This document shows positions 12,048-22,369 of a DNA stretch of 64,000 bases, piece by piece; positions within the stretch are counted from its first letter, which is position 1; every line of letters begins with the position of its first letter. A program made the translations under genes and the position numbers. This DNA is from Symsagittifera roscoffensis (taxonomy: Eukaryota > Xenacoelomorpha > Acoela > Convolutidae). The stretch lies in assembly GCF_963678635.1 (NCBI RefSeq), contig NC_087066.1, positions 22,105,996-22,169,995 on the forward strand. The letters run 5' to 3'. The notes below the pieces were generated by a model. That model made no database searches. It was given only the letters and a program-made list of their open reading frames with translations, and was not told where the DNA came from.

Positions 12048-13454
12048 CATTTGATCACAGGTCAATACCAGCCTGCGTCAAGTTCTCGTCACCAGTTTCG
12101 GGAGAACCCACAACTCCAAAAATACCAAAAATATCCTCCTCGTCTTTTGCAGTCTTCAGTTTCAAACCCAGGTCGAACATTCCACGAGGATCACCAGATG
12201 ATGAAGACCAGAGATCAAATGGCACTTTTGGGTCTCATTCCTGCAATTAACCCTCAGCCCAAACTGACACCTCCGGGGAATATCATGGCAGCTCATCCCG
12301 TATCTCCGGTCAACTCCAATCAGCACTACTCCAACCCAGGCCAGTGGAACCCAGCGATGATCAACCCGTTCCACGCTTCCCAAACGTCCCCAACTCTGTT
12401 CTCGGCTGTCGTCGCGAACCATGGGAAGCACCCGAACGCCTGGGGAGTCGCAAGCATGTCTGACTCATCATCACCAGGGGGAAGCTCGATGGGAAGTTAT
12501 CCTATCTCGCCCGTGCTTCAAAACAGTCCAGTGTCTCCCCCTACAAGTAGTCCAGTCTTCGATGCTAACGTCTACCTGCACCATATCAACAACCAGAGTA
12601 AACCGAGGTCAATGGTCAGCGGAAGAACTTGCTCACCTATCAGGCCGAAGAGCTTGGAACAGAAATCTGTTCTAAATGGAGTCCAAAATGAGCAGCAGAT
12701 CTTGGCTCAGGAGGAGTACCAAGATTTCGAGGAAAGCCAAAATGGATCAAGGCCTAAATCGGAATCTGAGAAAGAAAAGGTCTGGAAGCAAAAACCAGAG
12801 AGGTACAAGACTGAACTTTGCCGAGCATATGAGGATCATAACTGGTGCAAGTACGGAAGCCGATGCCAGTTTGCACATGGACAAACCGAGTTGAGACAGG
12901 TTGAAAAGCACCCCAAATTCAAAACGCAACTGTGTAATGCGTATCATTCCACTGGGTACTGTAAGTACGGATCCAGGTGTCATTTTGTTCACAACGTCGA
13001 GGAAAGTAGAGTCCCGAACCCCCAGATTGCGAGTCCTAACTCGGGTATGAGTCGTCAGAACTCAGAGGACCAACCACAACCAGACATGCAACAAAAGGTA
13101 CCCGAGATGCCTAGGAAGAACATGAATAAAGTTGAACAGCGTTTGATGCAGCCGAAAGGGACTTCGGTGGAAATCAGTGTCGAAATGCCGCATATTCCCG
13201 ACGGTTATATTGAAGCTAAGGAAAATATGAAACAAAGAGAGATCCAGGGACCGGTGACTCCAATTGGAACCCCCATCAAGTCCGATTTAAGTCCGTATGA
13301 CATCACGAAAGAGCATTTCATTGGATCCAGTTTTCTGAATAAGCAAACTCTGGCATCGATTTGGCATCATCCAGAAAGTTCGTCTCCCTGCGGATTCAAC
13401 AGCAACAACAACGCTGTCTTCAGTTTCCTCCCGAAGAACTTGCTCGAGCTGTGA
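12048..13454 (+). CDS. TIS11/tristetraprolin-like CCCH protein, exon 2
   Basis: This exon encodes 468 residues ending at TGA 13452-13454; with exon 1 the protein is 541 residues. It carries two tandem CCCH zinc fingers, C-x8-C-x5-C-x3-H (12819-12878, residues ~331-350) and again (12933-12992, residues ~369-388), separated by exactly 18 residues. Finger 1 is preceded by RYKTEL and finger 2 by KFKTQL, the family lead-in. This arrangement is diagnostic of TIS11/ZFP36 proteins, which bind UAUUUA elements in mRNA 3' UTRs and recruit deadenylases in the cytoplasm. The long N-terminal part is rich in S, P, Q and N with repeated SP motifs, possible phosphorylation sites. I do not see a clear C-terminal CNOT1-binding motif. 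Some embryonic CCCH proteins of invertebrates have the same finger pair, so maternal or germline roles are also possible. Confidence 0.9.
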   Translation, partial: HLITGQYQPASSSRHQFRENPQLQKYQKYPPRLLQSSVSNPGRTFHEDHQMMKTRDQMALLGLIPAINPQPKLTPPGNIMAAHPVSPVNSNQHYSNPGQWNPAMINPFHASQTSPTLFSAVVANHGKHPNAWGVASMSDSSSPGGSSMGSYPISPVLQNSPVSPPTSSPVFDANVYLHHINNQSKPRSMVSGRTCSPIRPKSLEQKSVLNGVQNEQQILAQEEYQDFEESQNGSRPKSESEKEKVWKQKPERYKTELCRAYEDHNWCKYGSRCQFAHGQTELRQVEKHPKFKTQLCNAYHSTGYCKYGSRCHFVHNVEESRVPNPQIASPNSGMSRQNSEDQPQPDMQQKVPEMPRKNMNKVEQRLMQPKGTSVEISVEMPHIPDGYIEAKENMKQREIQGPVTPIGTPIKSDLSPYDITKEHFIGSSFLNKQTLASIWHHPESSSPCGFNSNNNAVFSFLPKNLLEL

Positions 13455-13970
13455 TTGGCTGATAGTACAAAACACCTGACCAATGGGAAGCAAGTCTCCA
13501 CTCCACATATCAAGCATCTTCATTTTGACTTACTACTCTGAACTTATTTTCGAACTTAATACGTCTTATATAAAAATACATTTTCATCAATTTGTAAACA
13601 TATTTCAGTTCATTAATTAAAACTAAGTAGAAACGAATTCCATTATCAATTAGTGCCTTAATCAAATGATGCTCCGTGCATTAATAAACAGTAACCCAAG
13701 TCTGGTAACTTTATATAGCATACCTACTTTTGCAACTACTTAACCAAATATCCGAAACTAATTTTGGCAGACGCCAAATTTTTATTCATTTATTAATTGT
13801 GATACTTCGATACTTGTTATGTTCCCAAGCTCTTTAGTATGTTTTGTAAAATTTCCATTCAATCCGCGTTCATTTATGATTTATTTAACAGTTTCATTAT
13901 CCCGGAGAATGTCGCTCAAATGATAATAAACATCTTCTCACTTAGGTGCTCACTTAAATAAATATATCCA
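13455..13970 (+). terminator. 3' UTR with candidate poly(A) signals
   Basis: AT-rich sequence after the stop codon. Candidate AATAAA signals lie at 13683-13688, 13925-13930 and 13957-13962. AUUUA-type motifs occur around 13785-13797 and 13871-13888. TIS11 proteins in other animals can bind such elements in their own mRNA, so autoregulation is possible but inferred. The true end is unknown. Confidence 0.45.
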
Positions 13971-14474
13971 AAATTTCAATTAATTTATTTCGTGCACAAA
14001 ACAGTAAATTATACGCTTAAAAGTATCAGTGATGTTGATATTGCATAAATCTTCACTTTTTGAGCCTCGTACCAATTTTGAAACTGAAAAAGTATCTGTA
14101 GAATTATCAAAAATGGCTCAAAAATTGATATTTTTCAAATCTTTTTGTTCATATTTGCAAAACTGCCATCCAATTCAAAAAACAGCAGCCGCTCGGCAAC
14201 TGAAGTGTTCGCCTATTGGTCGTTTTTTTCTTGGAAACTTGTTTAATTCAATCATGTTCAGCCGCAAGCTCTTGTCGTATTTATTATGTTGACAAGCTAC
14301 ACCGGTGTATTATGTGTCTGTATGTTAGCTACGGAGAGTCGTTTTAAATTATTGTAAAGATAGACTGTAAATATATTTTTACGCTTAATCTTTTTCTTCT
14401 CAAATAACAAAAAAAATAAGCCACGGACAAACGAAATCGAAGATAAATAGGTAAACTTCCCCCAGACCTGATAG
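13971..14474. other. gene-free stretch after the TIS11-like gene
   Basis: AT-rich. An 87-codon open frame at 14029-14292 has no recognisable features and may simply be extended 3' UTR. TGTAAATA at about 14366 resembles a Pumilio site but is a single short match. Confidence 0.35.
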
Positions 14475-15110
14475 CAGGCGCGGATCTAGGATTTTCTCGA
14501 GGGGAGGGGCGGATTTTCAAAAAAAATGTTGACGACTTTTTTTAGGTCGACTAAATTTATTTTCCGAGTTCTGCCAAAGCACTAAAAAGACCTTGTTTTG
14601 ACCAAATTTTCAGCGCCGCAGGCAAAATTTTGAAAAAAAACATGCCTAAAATGCGTTTTGAGGCACTGTATAGAAAATTTTTACCAAATAGGTGTATTTT
14701 TGCTCCAAAGGTGCCTTTAGAAAATTTTTAGGGTCAATCAGCCAAAAATGGATATCTCAAAAAAGTACCTGAAGACAAGTTTAAAAGCTCGGCGTGCTTC
14801 ATTCAGAAAAGGTCGTCTGCGATCATTCGTTATAACATAATGAGCAGGGGCGGATCTAGAATTTACTCGAGAGGGTGCGGATTTTCAAAAAAAAATGTTG
14901 AAGTATTTGTTGACGCTTTTGTTTTTAAGTTGACCAAATTGAGCTCCCAAGAGGTCCCAGAACACTAAGAAGACCCCATTGTGACCAAAATTGTTGCGCG
15001 GTAGGCAAATTTTTGAAAAAAAAACGTTTTTGGGCATTTTTTGGAAACTTTTGACTGAAAAACCGTGTTTGTTTTGGCGCGCGCTCCCCCTCAAAATTAG
15101 TACCTGATAT
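14475..15110 (+). repeat. two copies of the CAGGGGCGGATCTAGG family
   Basis: One copy begins at 14475 (CAGGCGCGGATCTAGG) and one at 14845 (CAGGGGCGGATCTAGA). Each continues with an ATTT-CTCGAG-GG segment, then CGGATTTTCAAAAAAA and a GTTGA motif. Both later contain a stretch like AGCACTAARAAGACC. Related ends appear at 25125 (+) and, inverted, near 52850 and 62662. This looks like the terminus of a DNA transposon or MITE family. I could not pair left and right ends or find target duplications. Confidence 0.5.
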
Positions 15111-15487
15111 ATTAGTGCCTGATTATGAGGGTCTGAAAACTGCTAATTTAGCCGTTTTGGGAAAACAAAAGCACAGTTTAACTCATTCTACCCTAATATA
15201 AATTACAATCAAAAGCTACCACTAAAATCTAGCCAAACGAACTTGTAAGAATATTACAACAAATAAGGCAAAATTTGCCAGACTTTTCTTTAAACGAAAC
15301 GTGAAAAAATAGGGGGCGAACTATCCGTTGAGAAAATAAAACTGAAAAACCAAAAACTCAGACCAGTCACCGAGAAATGGTTAGCAATTTTTTAGTCAGT
15401 ATCAGAACTGGGATTTCAATATGAACAGCCTTTTAACAATAAGAGTTTACTTTCAGCCAGAGTACAGAAGGCTAATAGAACAGAAGT

Positions 15488-15925
15488 TATAAAAATTGGG
15501 TAAATTACCTGAGGAGAGTAGTACACCAATTGTTAGTAAGGGTAGTTTTAAGGGTTGAGTCAAAGGAGTTCCATGCAGTTGGGCATCAGTTGAGTAAGTA
15601 CATGAAAAATAATACAATAGTAAATCAGGGATAAAACTAAGGTAAATATAATATCATAAATAGGGATATTATATTACATGGTACGGGGAATACTAAAAGG
15701 CGAACGTTAGAAAAGGGGAACTGTTAATAAGGGGGTTATTCAGAAAAGTTGATATTAATCCCGAGTTTTCGTATAAATTGAAACATAATTTTACCTGAAA
15801 GTTTGTCATTTCCTTGTAAGTCATGCTGTTTTTTAAAAAGTTGAGAGAAAACGAGTGAGTCAGCTTGGCTGTAATGTCAAAAGTCAAGTTGAGAGAAAGG
15901 TGACCTTAATTGTTTACAATTAACA
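15488..15925 (-). repeat. 3' LTR of the BEL/Pao element
   Basis: 438 bp. Read on the - strand it begins TGTTAATTG and ends TTTTTATA. It matches the other LTR (23812-24249) at all but five positions. It is flanked on the outside by GAAGT (15483-15487). Confidence 0.95.
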
Positions 15926-15945
15926 CCCGCCCACATTTGCAGAGC
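15926..15945 (-). other. candidate polypurine tract
   Basis: On the - strand the bases just before the 3' LTR read AAATGTGGGCGGG. This is a short, interrupted purine-rich run in the place where plus-strand DNA priming is expected. Confidence 0.45.
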
Positions 15946-16180
15946 TTGCAAATAAAGTATTGAATAAAATAGTAAGGATACGGTAAAATACAAAGATAAG
16001 GGAACCAGTAGATAAGGGAACCAGAAATTGTTCTTTTTTCATCTTCATCTTGGTTTGTCTATCGTTGAGCTGATTGTCTTAGTTGAATTGAAGAGTCGTA
16101 GATTTGTTCATCTTTGTCGAGTTGATATGTTGAAGGCTGAGTTGCGTGATTATTTGGTTGGTTAGCTATTTGGAGCTTGG
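15946..16180 (-). other. retrotransposon 3' non-coding region
   Basis: About 235 bp between the gag-pol stop and the polypurine tract. It contains a near-tandem ATAAGGGAACCAG motif (about 15998-16026) and no frame of note. Confidence 0.6.
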
Positions 16181-19100
16181 TTACTGCGAAACTGGGAAAA
16201 CGCGGCTCAATTTGACCACAGGTCGAACTTTGAATCCAGTTGGCGTTTTCAGCTTCACTGAGCGGACTATTCCATCTTGTCCAGGAAAGGTTTCCACCAC
16301 TTTAGCAAGAGGCCACAGTCCACGAGGTGTAAAATCCTCCAACATCCAGACCATGTCGTCGGGTTGCAAATTGGAAGTCGCAGAAGTCCACTTTGATCGT
16401 TTCTGCTGACCTGGTAAGTACTCTCGAAGAAAGCGATTCCAGAAGTGATCTGCGAGTAGTTGGGATGCTTTCCATGATTTTGACAGAGATAAATCCTTGT
16501 CCTTGAAGATACCAGGCGGTAAATTTGGAGTTCCACGACCAAGAAGGAAATGGTTGGGAGTGAGAGGCAGATCATCTTTGATGTCGTCAGACACATTGGT
16601 TAAAGGTCGTGAATTCATGGTTGATTCAATTTCGGTCGTGAAAGTAGCCAGTGTTTCATAGGAGAGTGTTCTTGATCCGATGACTTTGTACAGGGAAAGT
16701 TTAAATATCTGAACTAGTCGTTCCCAAGAACCACCAAAATGAGGGACCGCAGGAGGGTTGAATTTCCATTCGAGTGATACGTCCAGCTGATTGATGCTTT
16801 CCACAAATTCTTTGTTCTTCTCCAAGTTGTCTAGACATTTCTTCAGCTCAGAATTGGAGCCCACAAAACTTGTCCCACAATCAGAAACCATTTTCGATGG
16901 TTTTCCTCGCCGGGCAAAAAAGCGTCTGATACAAAGAAGAGTGCTGTCTGTCGATAGTCCTAATGAGATTTCAAGATGCACAGCTCTGATCACTAAGCAT
17001 GTGAACAGTAAAATATACGCTTGGTATTGTTTTCCTTGAAGGATGATGGGAAAAGGTCCAACGTAGTCCAATCCAGTCGTTGCAAAAGGAAAATGATTTT
17101 TTGATGGCAGTCGATCAATTGGAAGATCTGACATCTGAGGGTAGTCGACTTGTTGTTGCATTCTTCTGCAGGGTATACAACTGTGTATGATACTTTTCAG
17201 CATGACGCGGCAGCGAAGAATCCAGTAGTTTTCCTGTGCTATGGCAATTGCTTGTTCCTTTCCGCAGTGGGAATGTAGAACATGGATGTTAGCTAACAGC
17301 AGGCGAACATTGGGGTTTTCACCAGCGAGAATGATTGGATATCTAGCTGATAGCATGATAGGGGCACGCGTGAGACGTCCACGAGAACGCAGGATACCGA
17401 AGTTGTCCACAAACGGTGCTAATGTTCGAAGTCTACTTTTGCCTTCAATTGGTTTTTCTTTTTTGATGTCTGAAATTTCAGAGACAAAATCTGTCCTTTG
17501 GGCAGTTTTAATTATGAGAAAGTGCGATTTCGTTAGATGCAAGAGTTGAAGATCGACCTTCGACTGTTTGTTGATCTTCCGTTTGAGATTTTCTGCGAAT
17601 AAGAAGCAGTATGCAACTGTCCGTATTAGTCTTTTCCAGTTGCTGAAGCGTTTGATGTCAAATATAGGCTCAAATTTAGACTCTAATGAAGTAACGAATA
17701 CAGGAATGTTCTCAAGCCGAATGTTTTCCTGTGAAGGCCATTGAGAAGAATCGTTCAACAGAAATTCCGGTCCTAGTAGCCACCGACAGCTTGAGGTCAT
17801 TTCTAAAGCAATGTATCCTCTGGTACCGTCGTCAGCAGGATTTAGCAGAGTTGGAACGTGAAACCACGGTTCAGGTTTAGAAACGTCTAAAATTTTCTGA
17901 AGCCGATTAGCGACGAAAATTTTGTGTCGTATTTCAGGTGTTCGCAGCCAATACAAAACAGTAGTACTGTCAGACCAGAAATAAGTTTTTTCAACTTTGA
18001 GGTCAATTTCCTCTGAAACAAAGAGCGATAGTTGGGCAGCATATACTGCAGCTTGCAACTCGAGATTGGGAATTGTAACACGTTTCATAGGAGCGACTCT
18101 TGTCTTTCCTATTATAAACTTCAAAGATGTGGAGCCGTCGCTGTAGACTATTCTTAGGTAGCAAACAGCAGCGAGAGCGAATTCTGATGCATCACAAAAC
18201 GTGTGAAGCTGGATTGAAGCAGGGTTTTCTTTATCAAAGAAGTTCCTTTGGAATGAAACAGTTTCGAAATTTTCCATTTCGTCTACCCAAAGTTTGAAAT
18301 CGGGAAGTTTATCCGTGTCTAATGGAGTATCCCACTTAACACCTTGTGACCAAACAGATTGGAGAACTTTTCGAAACCGAATTGTCAATGGAGCCACTAT
18401 TCCGAGTGGGTCAAATAAAGAAGCGGTATACTTCAGGAGTTTCCGTTGCGTAGCAATGCCAATACGTAGAATTTTTACAAACTTTTTGTTATCAATGAAG
18501 TAGCAGTCAGTGTTGGTATTCCAGTGAACACCGAGAACTCGTTGATGTTTAGGCGTTGGATCATTAGGGCTGACTAAAATATTTGGATCAATTGAATCCA
18601 GGAATGGTTTACTGTTTGAGTTCCACTTATTTAAGTTGAACCCACCTCGAGATAAAGATCCTCGTAGTTGTGTCATTTGTTGGAGGGCTTCTTCTACCGT
18701 TGACGAAGTGACATACAAATCATCCATGTAGATATTCCGTTGAATGATTTCAGAAGCCAGAGGAAAGTCGTTTTTACTGTCTGATGCACATCGTCGTACT
18801 GCGTAGCAAGCCACGCATGGTGAGTCTGTGGCACCGAAAATGTGTCGTGTATATTCGTGAGTTTCTAATTTACCATTTTCTTTCCAAAGGTATCTTAGAA
18901 AAGGTCTATCCTTTGGGCTGACTAGCACTTGCATAAACATAGCATCTATGTCAGCAGATATTGCTATTTTATTTTGTCGAAAGCGAATTATGAGACCTGT
19001 TAAGTTGCACAAAAGATCGGGCCCTTTGAGCAAACTCGAGTTGAGGGATTTACCCTGAAAAATGCTGGAAGCATTTGAGACTCGTCTAACTTTGTCTGAT

Positions 19101-21802
19101 TTATTGACATTTGTCACTGGATGATGCGGCAAATACCAAGATTTGATTGCAGTGTCATGTTTTGCATCTATTTTGGTGACAAAGCCTTTTTCTAAGTCAG
19201 TGATGACTGTTGCGCGGTATTTCTCCCTTAAATCAGGTTTACTTTTAAGGCGAAATTCGAGGCTGTTGAGTTGCTTTTCAGCTAGCCAACGGTTATTTGG
19301 AAGATCAGTATCCTCTTTCCAAAGAAGGTCAATTTGATAGTGACCATCTACTAAAGTACAAGAGTTTTCGAGAATATCGATTGCTCTTTTATCCGATTTG
19401 GAGTGCGAGCGTTTTGAAGAAGCGATGCCTGTGTTTTCTATTTTCATCCAGTTGAGAACTTTCTGGTATAATTTTTCATCTAAGTTATTGTGTGAATGAA
19501 CTTGTGTGAAGTTCACCGGAACAGATGGAACGGAATTATATTGCGTTTTGTTCCGACCTGAGCATGTCCATCCCAAAAGGGTTTCGATAGCCCAGGGAAC
19601 ATTCTTGGGGCCATAAAGGGTATTTTTGATCTCATGATATTCTGGATTGTTGTTTCCGATGACTAGCGATATGCTATTGTCGTTTAAGTCCGGGTATTTA
19701 ACATGCTTTAAATGTGGAAAATTGTTGCACATTGCGTTTAGTTGAAAAATATCAACTGGGGCCAAATTATTTTCATCTACCGTGAGTACGTCATCGAGCG
19801 TCATTGGAGTCGATGTGCTTTTGTATGGTCTAATTTGTACATCCACAGATGTAACTTGAACTGACTTGGTCTCATGATATCCAGATATGGGAAGTGAGTG
19901 CTTCTTGTTGACGTCCAAGCCTAGTTGAGTTGCCACTGAGTCCAGTAGTAGAGTTACGCAGCTACCACTATCTAAGAAAGCGTAGGTACAAAGTGTTTTA
20001 TCACCATTTGATAATTCGATTGGTACAAAAGCTGATTGACCTGATCTCTGACAAGCTATTGCGCGATTCACTGCAGCTTTACTAGGGTTTTTTCCATAAG
20101 TATCAGAAGGATCGTGGAGTAGAGTGTGGTGTTTTTTACCACAATTATCGGTTCGACAGAGCGATTTCGAATTGCAGTCAGTAAACCTATGATTCCCTAG
20201 ACAGTTAAAGCATAAGTGCATTTTTCGGGCATGCTCTTTTCGTTGCTTAGGGTCTAAGGCTTTGAAGTGCTCGCATTTGTAGAGAGGTCCACAGGTGTCT
20301 CCACTAGGACAAGCATTCGAGTTTGCATTATTCTGAGCACGAGAGTTTTGTTGATCTCCCTGATGGTTAAAGCGCTGATTTTGATTTCCTACACCATTTG
20401 TAGTAAAACCATTGAAACGGGAACCACTAGGGTGTTTAGCGTTTCCAGAAGAATTGTTAAAATTGTTATTGTTTTGGTTTCGGAAACCTGTCGGAGGCAT
20501 GTCGCGACACGCCTGTGCGTACCGTTGAAACCATTGTGCTAGATGTCTCAAGGAGGGTTGATCGTAGTCTTTGTCGATGACGAAGCGATTCCATTCTAAT
20601 CTCACAGGGTCGGGAAGCTTTGCCAGAGCAGTGTTCAAGTTTGTTGTAGAACAAATATCGTGAACAAAACCAAGTTGCTCAAAAGTGTCCACTAAAGTTA
20701 GGAGAAAAGCAGAAAACTGCATGTATGATTCTGGTTGAGCCAGATTTGGAGGTTTGAAATTTGCAAGACGTTGCAAAAAAGAGTTGACAATTCTATTGGT
20801 ATTGCCAAAGTTTTCACGAAGACGTTGTAGTGCTAGTTCGTATGTGTCGCCGTTTGCACCATAACCAGCTATCATTAGTTTAGCTGGGCCAGTTACCAAT
20901 GATTGAAGATGGATCATCTTTTCAGTTGGAGACATATTAGAATTATGAATCGATGATACGAATACACCATACCAGTGCAACCAATAGTTGGGATTGCCAT
21001 TGAAAATTGTAGGCTTCAGTTTTGGCACTGATCGACTGAATGTAGTAGAAGTGTCGCTTGGATTAGTTGCCAAAGCTCGATTGTTGTTGTTAGGAGGGTT
21101 TGCAGCACTAGCTTGTTGTGAGCTGTGGTTAGGAACATCACTAGCAAATGGATTTGAAAATGATTGGTCGCCTTGAAATGGCGCCGAAAGGTTGTCGTCA
21201 GAGGCAGCTGTTCTTGCATTGCCTTGAGTATTGTTGCTCATGGTTATAAGGTTGGTGTTTGGTATACCCATTATGTTTGCAGTCGGCATGGAGGTTGCGG
21301 TTTCCTGTGGGAAAATTGAAGTAGCATTTTCTTGAGCGCTGTTATTTGGAATTGTAGAAGTAGCAGGATTTGATACTTGTTTTTTCAAATATTTTTTCAC
21401 TTTCATTGAAAATACTCGGATTTTCTGTTTCAACTGTACTGTCCAGTGAGAATGTTCTTCAAAATCGTGTTCAGAACCAGCCTGTAACATTTGATCGTTC
21501 AGGGTATCAAGTTTTTGTTGGAATTGAGACAATTCAGTGAACGTTTCATTGATGAGTTCAAGATCATATTCTTCCTCGTAGATGTTGTTTTCGAGCATGT
21601 CGATCAAAGTATTGATCTCCATTTCGTGATGACGTCGAAGCGAAACCAGTTTTCGAACGCCAGTCTCTTGAACGTTTTGATTGGTATCTTGCGTTTGGGT
21701 ACCATTTTGTTCCGAAGGATCGCTGTCATTGTTTTGCGTCGTTTTATTTCTACCGGATGGGGCCATACCTTGAACCAGGAGACGTAAACCAATACCTACC
21801 AA
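16181..21802 (-). CDS. BEL/Pao gag-pol polyprotein
   Basis: An uninterrupted 1873-codon frame. The likelier start is the second Met, residue 13 (21764-21766), which begins MAPSGRNKTTQ. Order: coiled-coil-like N terminus (~50-150); DUF1759-type gag region (~262-410, with NYWLHWYGVF); N/Q-rich linker; zinc knuckles (~505-570, LCFNCLGNHRFTDC); DUF1758-type aspartic protease with DSG at ~611; reverse transcriptase (~890-1110) with YMDD at 1025-1028; RNase H-like segment (FCDASEFALAAV, ~1200); H2C2 zinc motif (~1505-1548); integrase core with Asp ~1579 (GLDYVGPF), Asp ~1641 (VSDCGTSF) and Glu ~1694 (GGSWERL); C-terminal DUF5641-type domain (~1788-1873). Gag and pol are fused without stop or frameshift, as is common in BEL/Pao. 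All key catalytic residues are present. It makes the particle and enzymes that copy the element's RNA into DNA and insert it in the host chromosome. Confidence 0.95.
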   Translation of the reverse strand: MVGIGLRLLVQGMAPSGRNKTTQNNDSDPSEQNGTQTQDTNQNVQETGVRKLVSLRRHHEMEINTLIDMLENNIYEEEYDLELINETFTELSQFQQKLDTLNDQMLQAGSEHDFEEHSHWTVQLKQKIRVFSMKVKKYLKKQVSNPATSTIPNNSAQENATSIFPQETATSMPTANIMGIPNTNLITMSNNTQGNARTAASDDNLSAPFQGDQSFSNPFASDVPNHSSQQASAANPPNNNNRALATNPSDTSTTFSRSVPKLKPTIFNGNPNYWLHWYGVFVSSIHNSNMSPTEKMIHLQSLVTGPAKLMIAGYGANGDTYELALQRLRENFGNTNRIVNSFLQRLANFKPPNLAQPESYMQFSAFLLTLVDTFEQLGFVHDICSTTNLNTALAKLPDPVRLEWNRFVIDKDYDQPSLRHLAQWFQRYAQACRDMPPTGFRNQNNNNFNNSSGNAKHPSGSRFNGFTTNGVGNQNQRFNHQGDQQNSRAQNNANSNACPSGDTCGPLYKCEHFKALDPKQRKEHARKMHLCFNCLGNHRFTDCNSKSLCRTDNCGKKHHTLLHDPSDTYGKNPSKAAVNRAIACQRSGQSAFVPIELSNGDKTLCTYAFLDSGSCVTLLLDSVATQLGLDVNKKHSLPISGYHETKSVQVTSVDVQIRPYKSTSTPMTLDDVLTVDENNLAPVDIFQLNAMCNNFPHLKHVKYPDLNDNSISLVIGNNNPEYHEIKNTLYGPKNVPWAIETLLGWTCSGRNKTQYNSVPSVPVNFTQVHSHNNLDEKLYQKVLNWMKIENTGIASSKRSHSKSDKRAIDILENSCTLVDGHYQIDLLWKEDTDLPNNRWLAEKQLNSLEFRLKSKPDLREKYRATVITDLEKGFVTKIDAKHDTAIKSWYLPHHPVTNVNKSDKVRRVSNASSIFQGKSLNSSLLKGPDLLCNLTGLIIRFRQNKIAISADIDAMFMQVLVSPKDRPFLRYLWKENGKLETHEYTRHIFGATDSPCVACYAVRRCASDSKNDFPLASEIIQRNIYMDDLYVTSSTVEEALQQMTQLRGSLSRGGFNLNKWNSNSKPFLDSIDPNILVSPNDPTPKHQRVLGVHWNTNTDCYFIDNKKFVKILRIGIATQRKLLKYTASLFDPLGIVAPLTIRFRKVLQSVWSQGVKWDTPLDTDKLPDFKLWVDEMENFETVSFQRNFFDKENPASIQLHTFCDASEFALAAVCYLRIVYSDGSTSLKFIIGKTRVAPMKRVTIPNLELQAAVYAAQLSLFVSEEIDLKVEKTYFWSDSTTVLYWLRTPEIRHKIFVANRLQKILDVSKPEPWFHVPTLLNPADDGTRGYIALEMTSSCRWLLGPEFLLNDSSQWPSQENIRLENIPVFVTSLESKFEPIFDIKRFSNWKRLIRTVAYCFLFAENLKRKINKQSKVDLQLLHLTKSHFLIIKTAQRTDFVSEISDIKKEKPIEGKSRLRTLAPFVDNFGILRSRGRLTRAPIMLSARYPIILAGENPNVRLLLANIHVLHSHCGKEQAIAIAQENYWILRCRVMLKSIIHSCIPCRRMQQQVDYPQMSDLPIDRLPSKNHFPFATTGLDYVGPFPIILQGKQYQAYILLFTCLVIRAVHLEISLGLSTDSTLLCIRRFFARRGKPSKMVSDCGTSFVGSNSELKKCLDNLEKNKEFVESINQLDVSLEWKFNPPAVPHFGGSWERLVQIFKLSLYKVIGSRTLSYETLATFTTEIESTMNSRPLTNVSDDIKDDLPLTPNHFLLGRGTPNLPPGIFKDKDLSLSKSWKASQLLADHFWNRFLREYLPGQQKRSKWTSATSNLQPDDMVWMLEDFTPRGLWPLAKVVETFPGQDGIVRSVKLKTPTGFKVRPVVKLSRVFPVSQ

Positions 21803-22110
21803 CTTATACCAGTATATGAATTTACCTTTACCAACCTACCAACTTATACCGAATACCACCGATGCTCGTAAGAAAGGAGCGAAATAATGGATAAAGTTTA
21901 ACCAATTACCACTGTACCTTACCACTTGTACCTACCTCCGAGGGAAAATTGAGCGGTCGTTCAAAGTGTCCTCGGTATTAACAATTAACTGCGATTTTAA
22001 AGCTAGTCCAAGAACCTACCTGGTCCTACCAGCCTACCGACCCTACCTACCTACCAATTACCATTATAAACGGCAAAAAAAACCGGGTGCAAAGATTAGC
22101 ACCAATGAGT

Positions 22111-22312
22111 GTTGACCTCCCAGAGGACAACTGAGGATGACGTATTTACCTACCTACCTGTCGCTATTTAGCAGACGACCGAATTGTGATTGCTGACCTC
22201 CCAGAGGACAACTAAAGTTGATGTACCTGTTTACCTACCTGTCCTAATACCGTAGATTTATCCTTGTGCAATAAAATTTGCACTTATACCAGTTGACCTC
22301 CCAGAGGACAAC
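22111..22312. repeat. three copies of a 21-bp palindrome
   Basis: GTTGACCTCC-CAGAGGACAAC at 22111-22131 and 22292-22312, and with one change (GCTG...) at 22192-22212. Each is an inverted repeat: GTTG and CCTC pair with GAGG and CAAC around a short centre. The copies are 81 and 100 bp apart. They could form RNA hairpins in the retrotransposon leader, perhaps for packaging or dimerisation (inference). Confidence 0.7.
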
Positions 22313-22369
22313 TTGCCTTTATCGCTGTAGCGTAGCGAATGAGACGAACTAGAGTTGTTCGAAGCAGTT

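Noticed and set aside
12162-12992. Other open frames over the zinc-finger exon, on both strands
   Set aside because: They overlap the strongly supported CCCH frame and have no recognisable domains.
20267-21787. + strand frames opposite the BEL/Pao gag region
   Set aside because: Antisense shadows of the intact - strand polyprotein.
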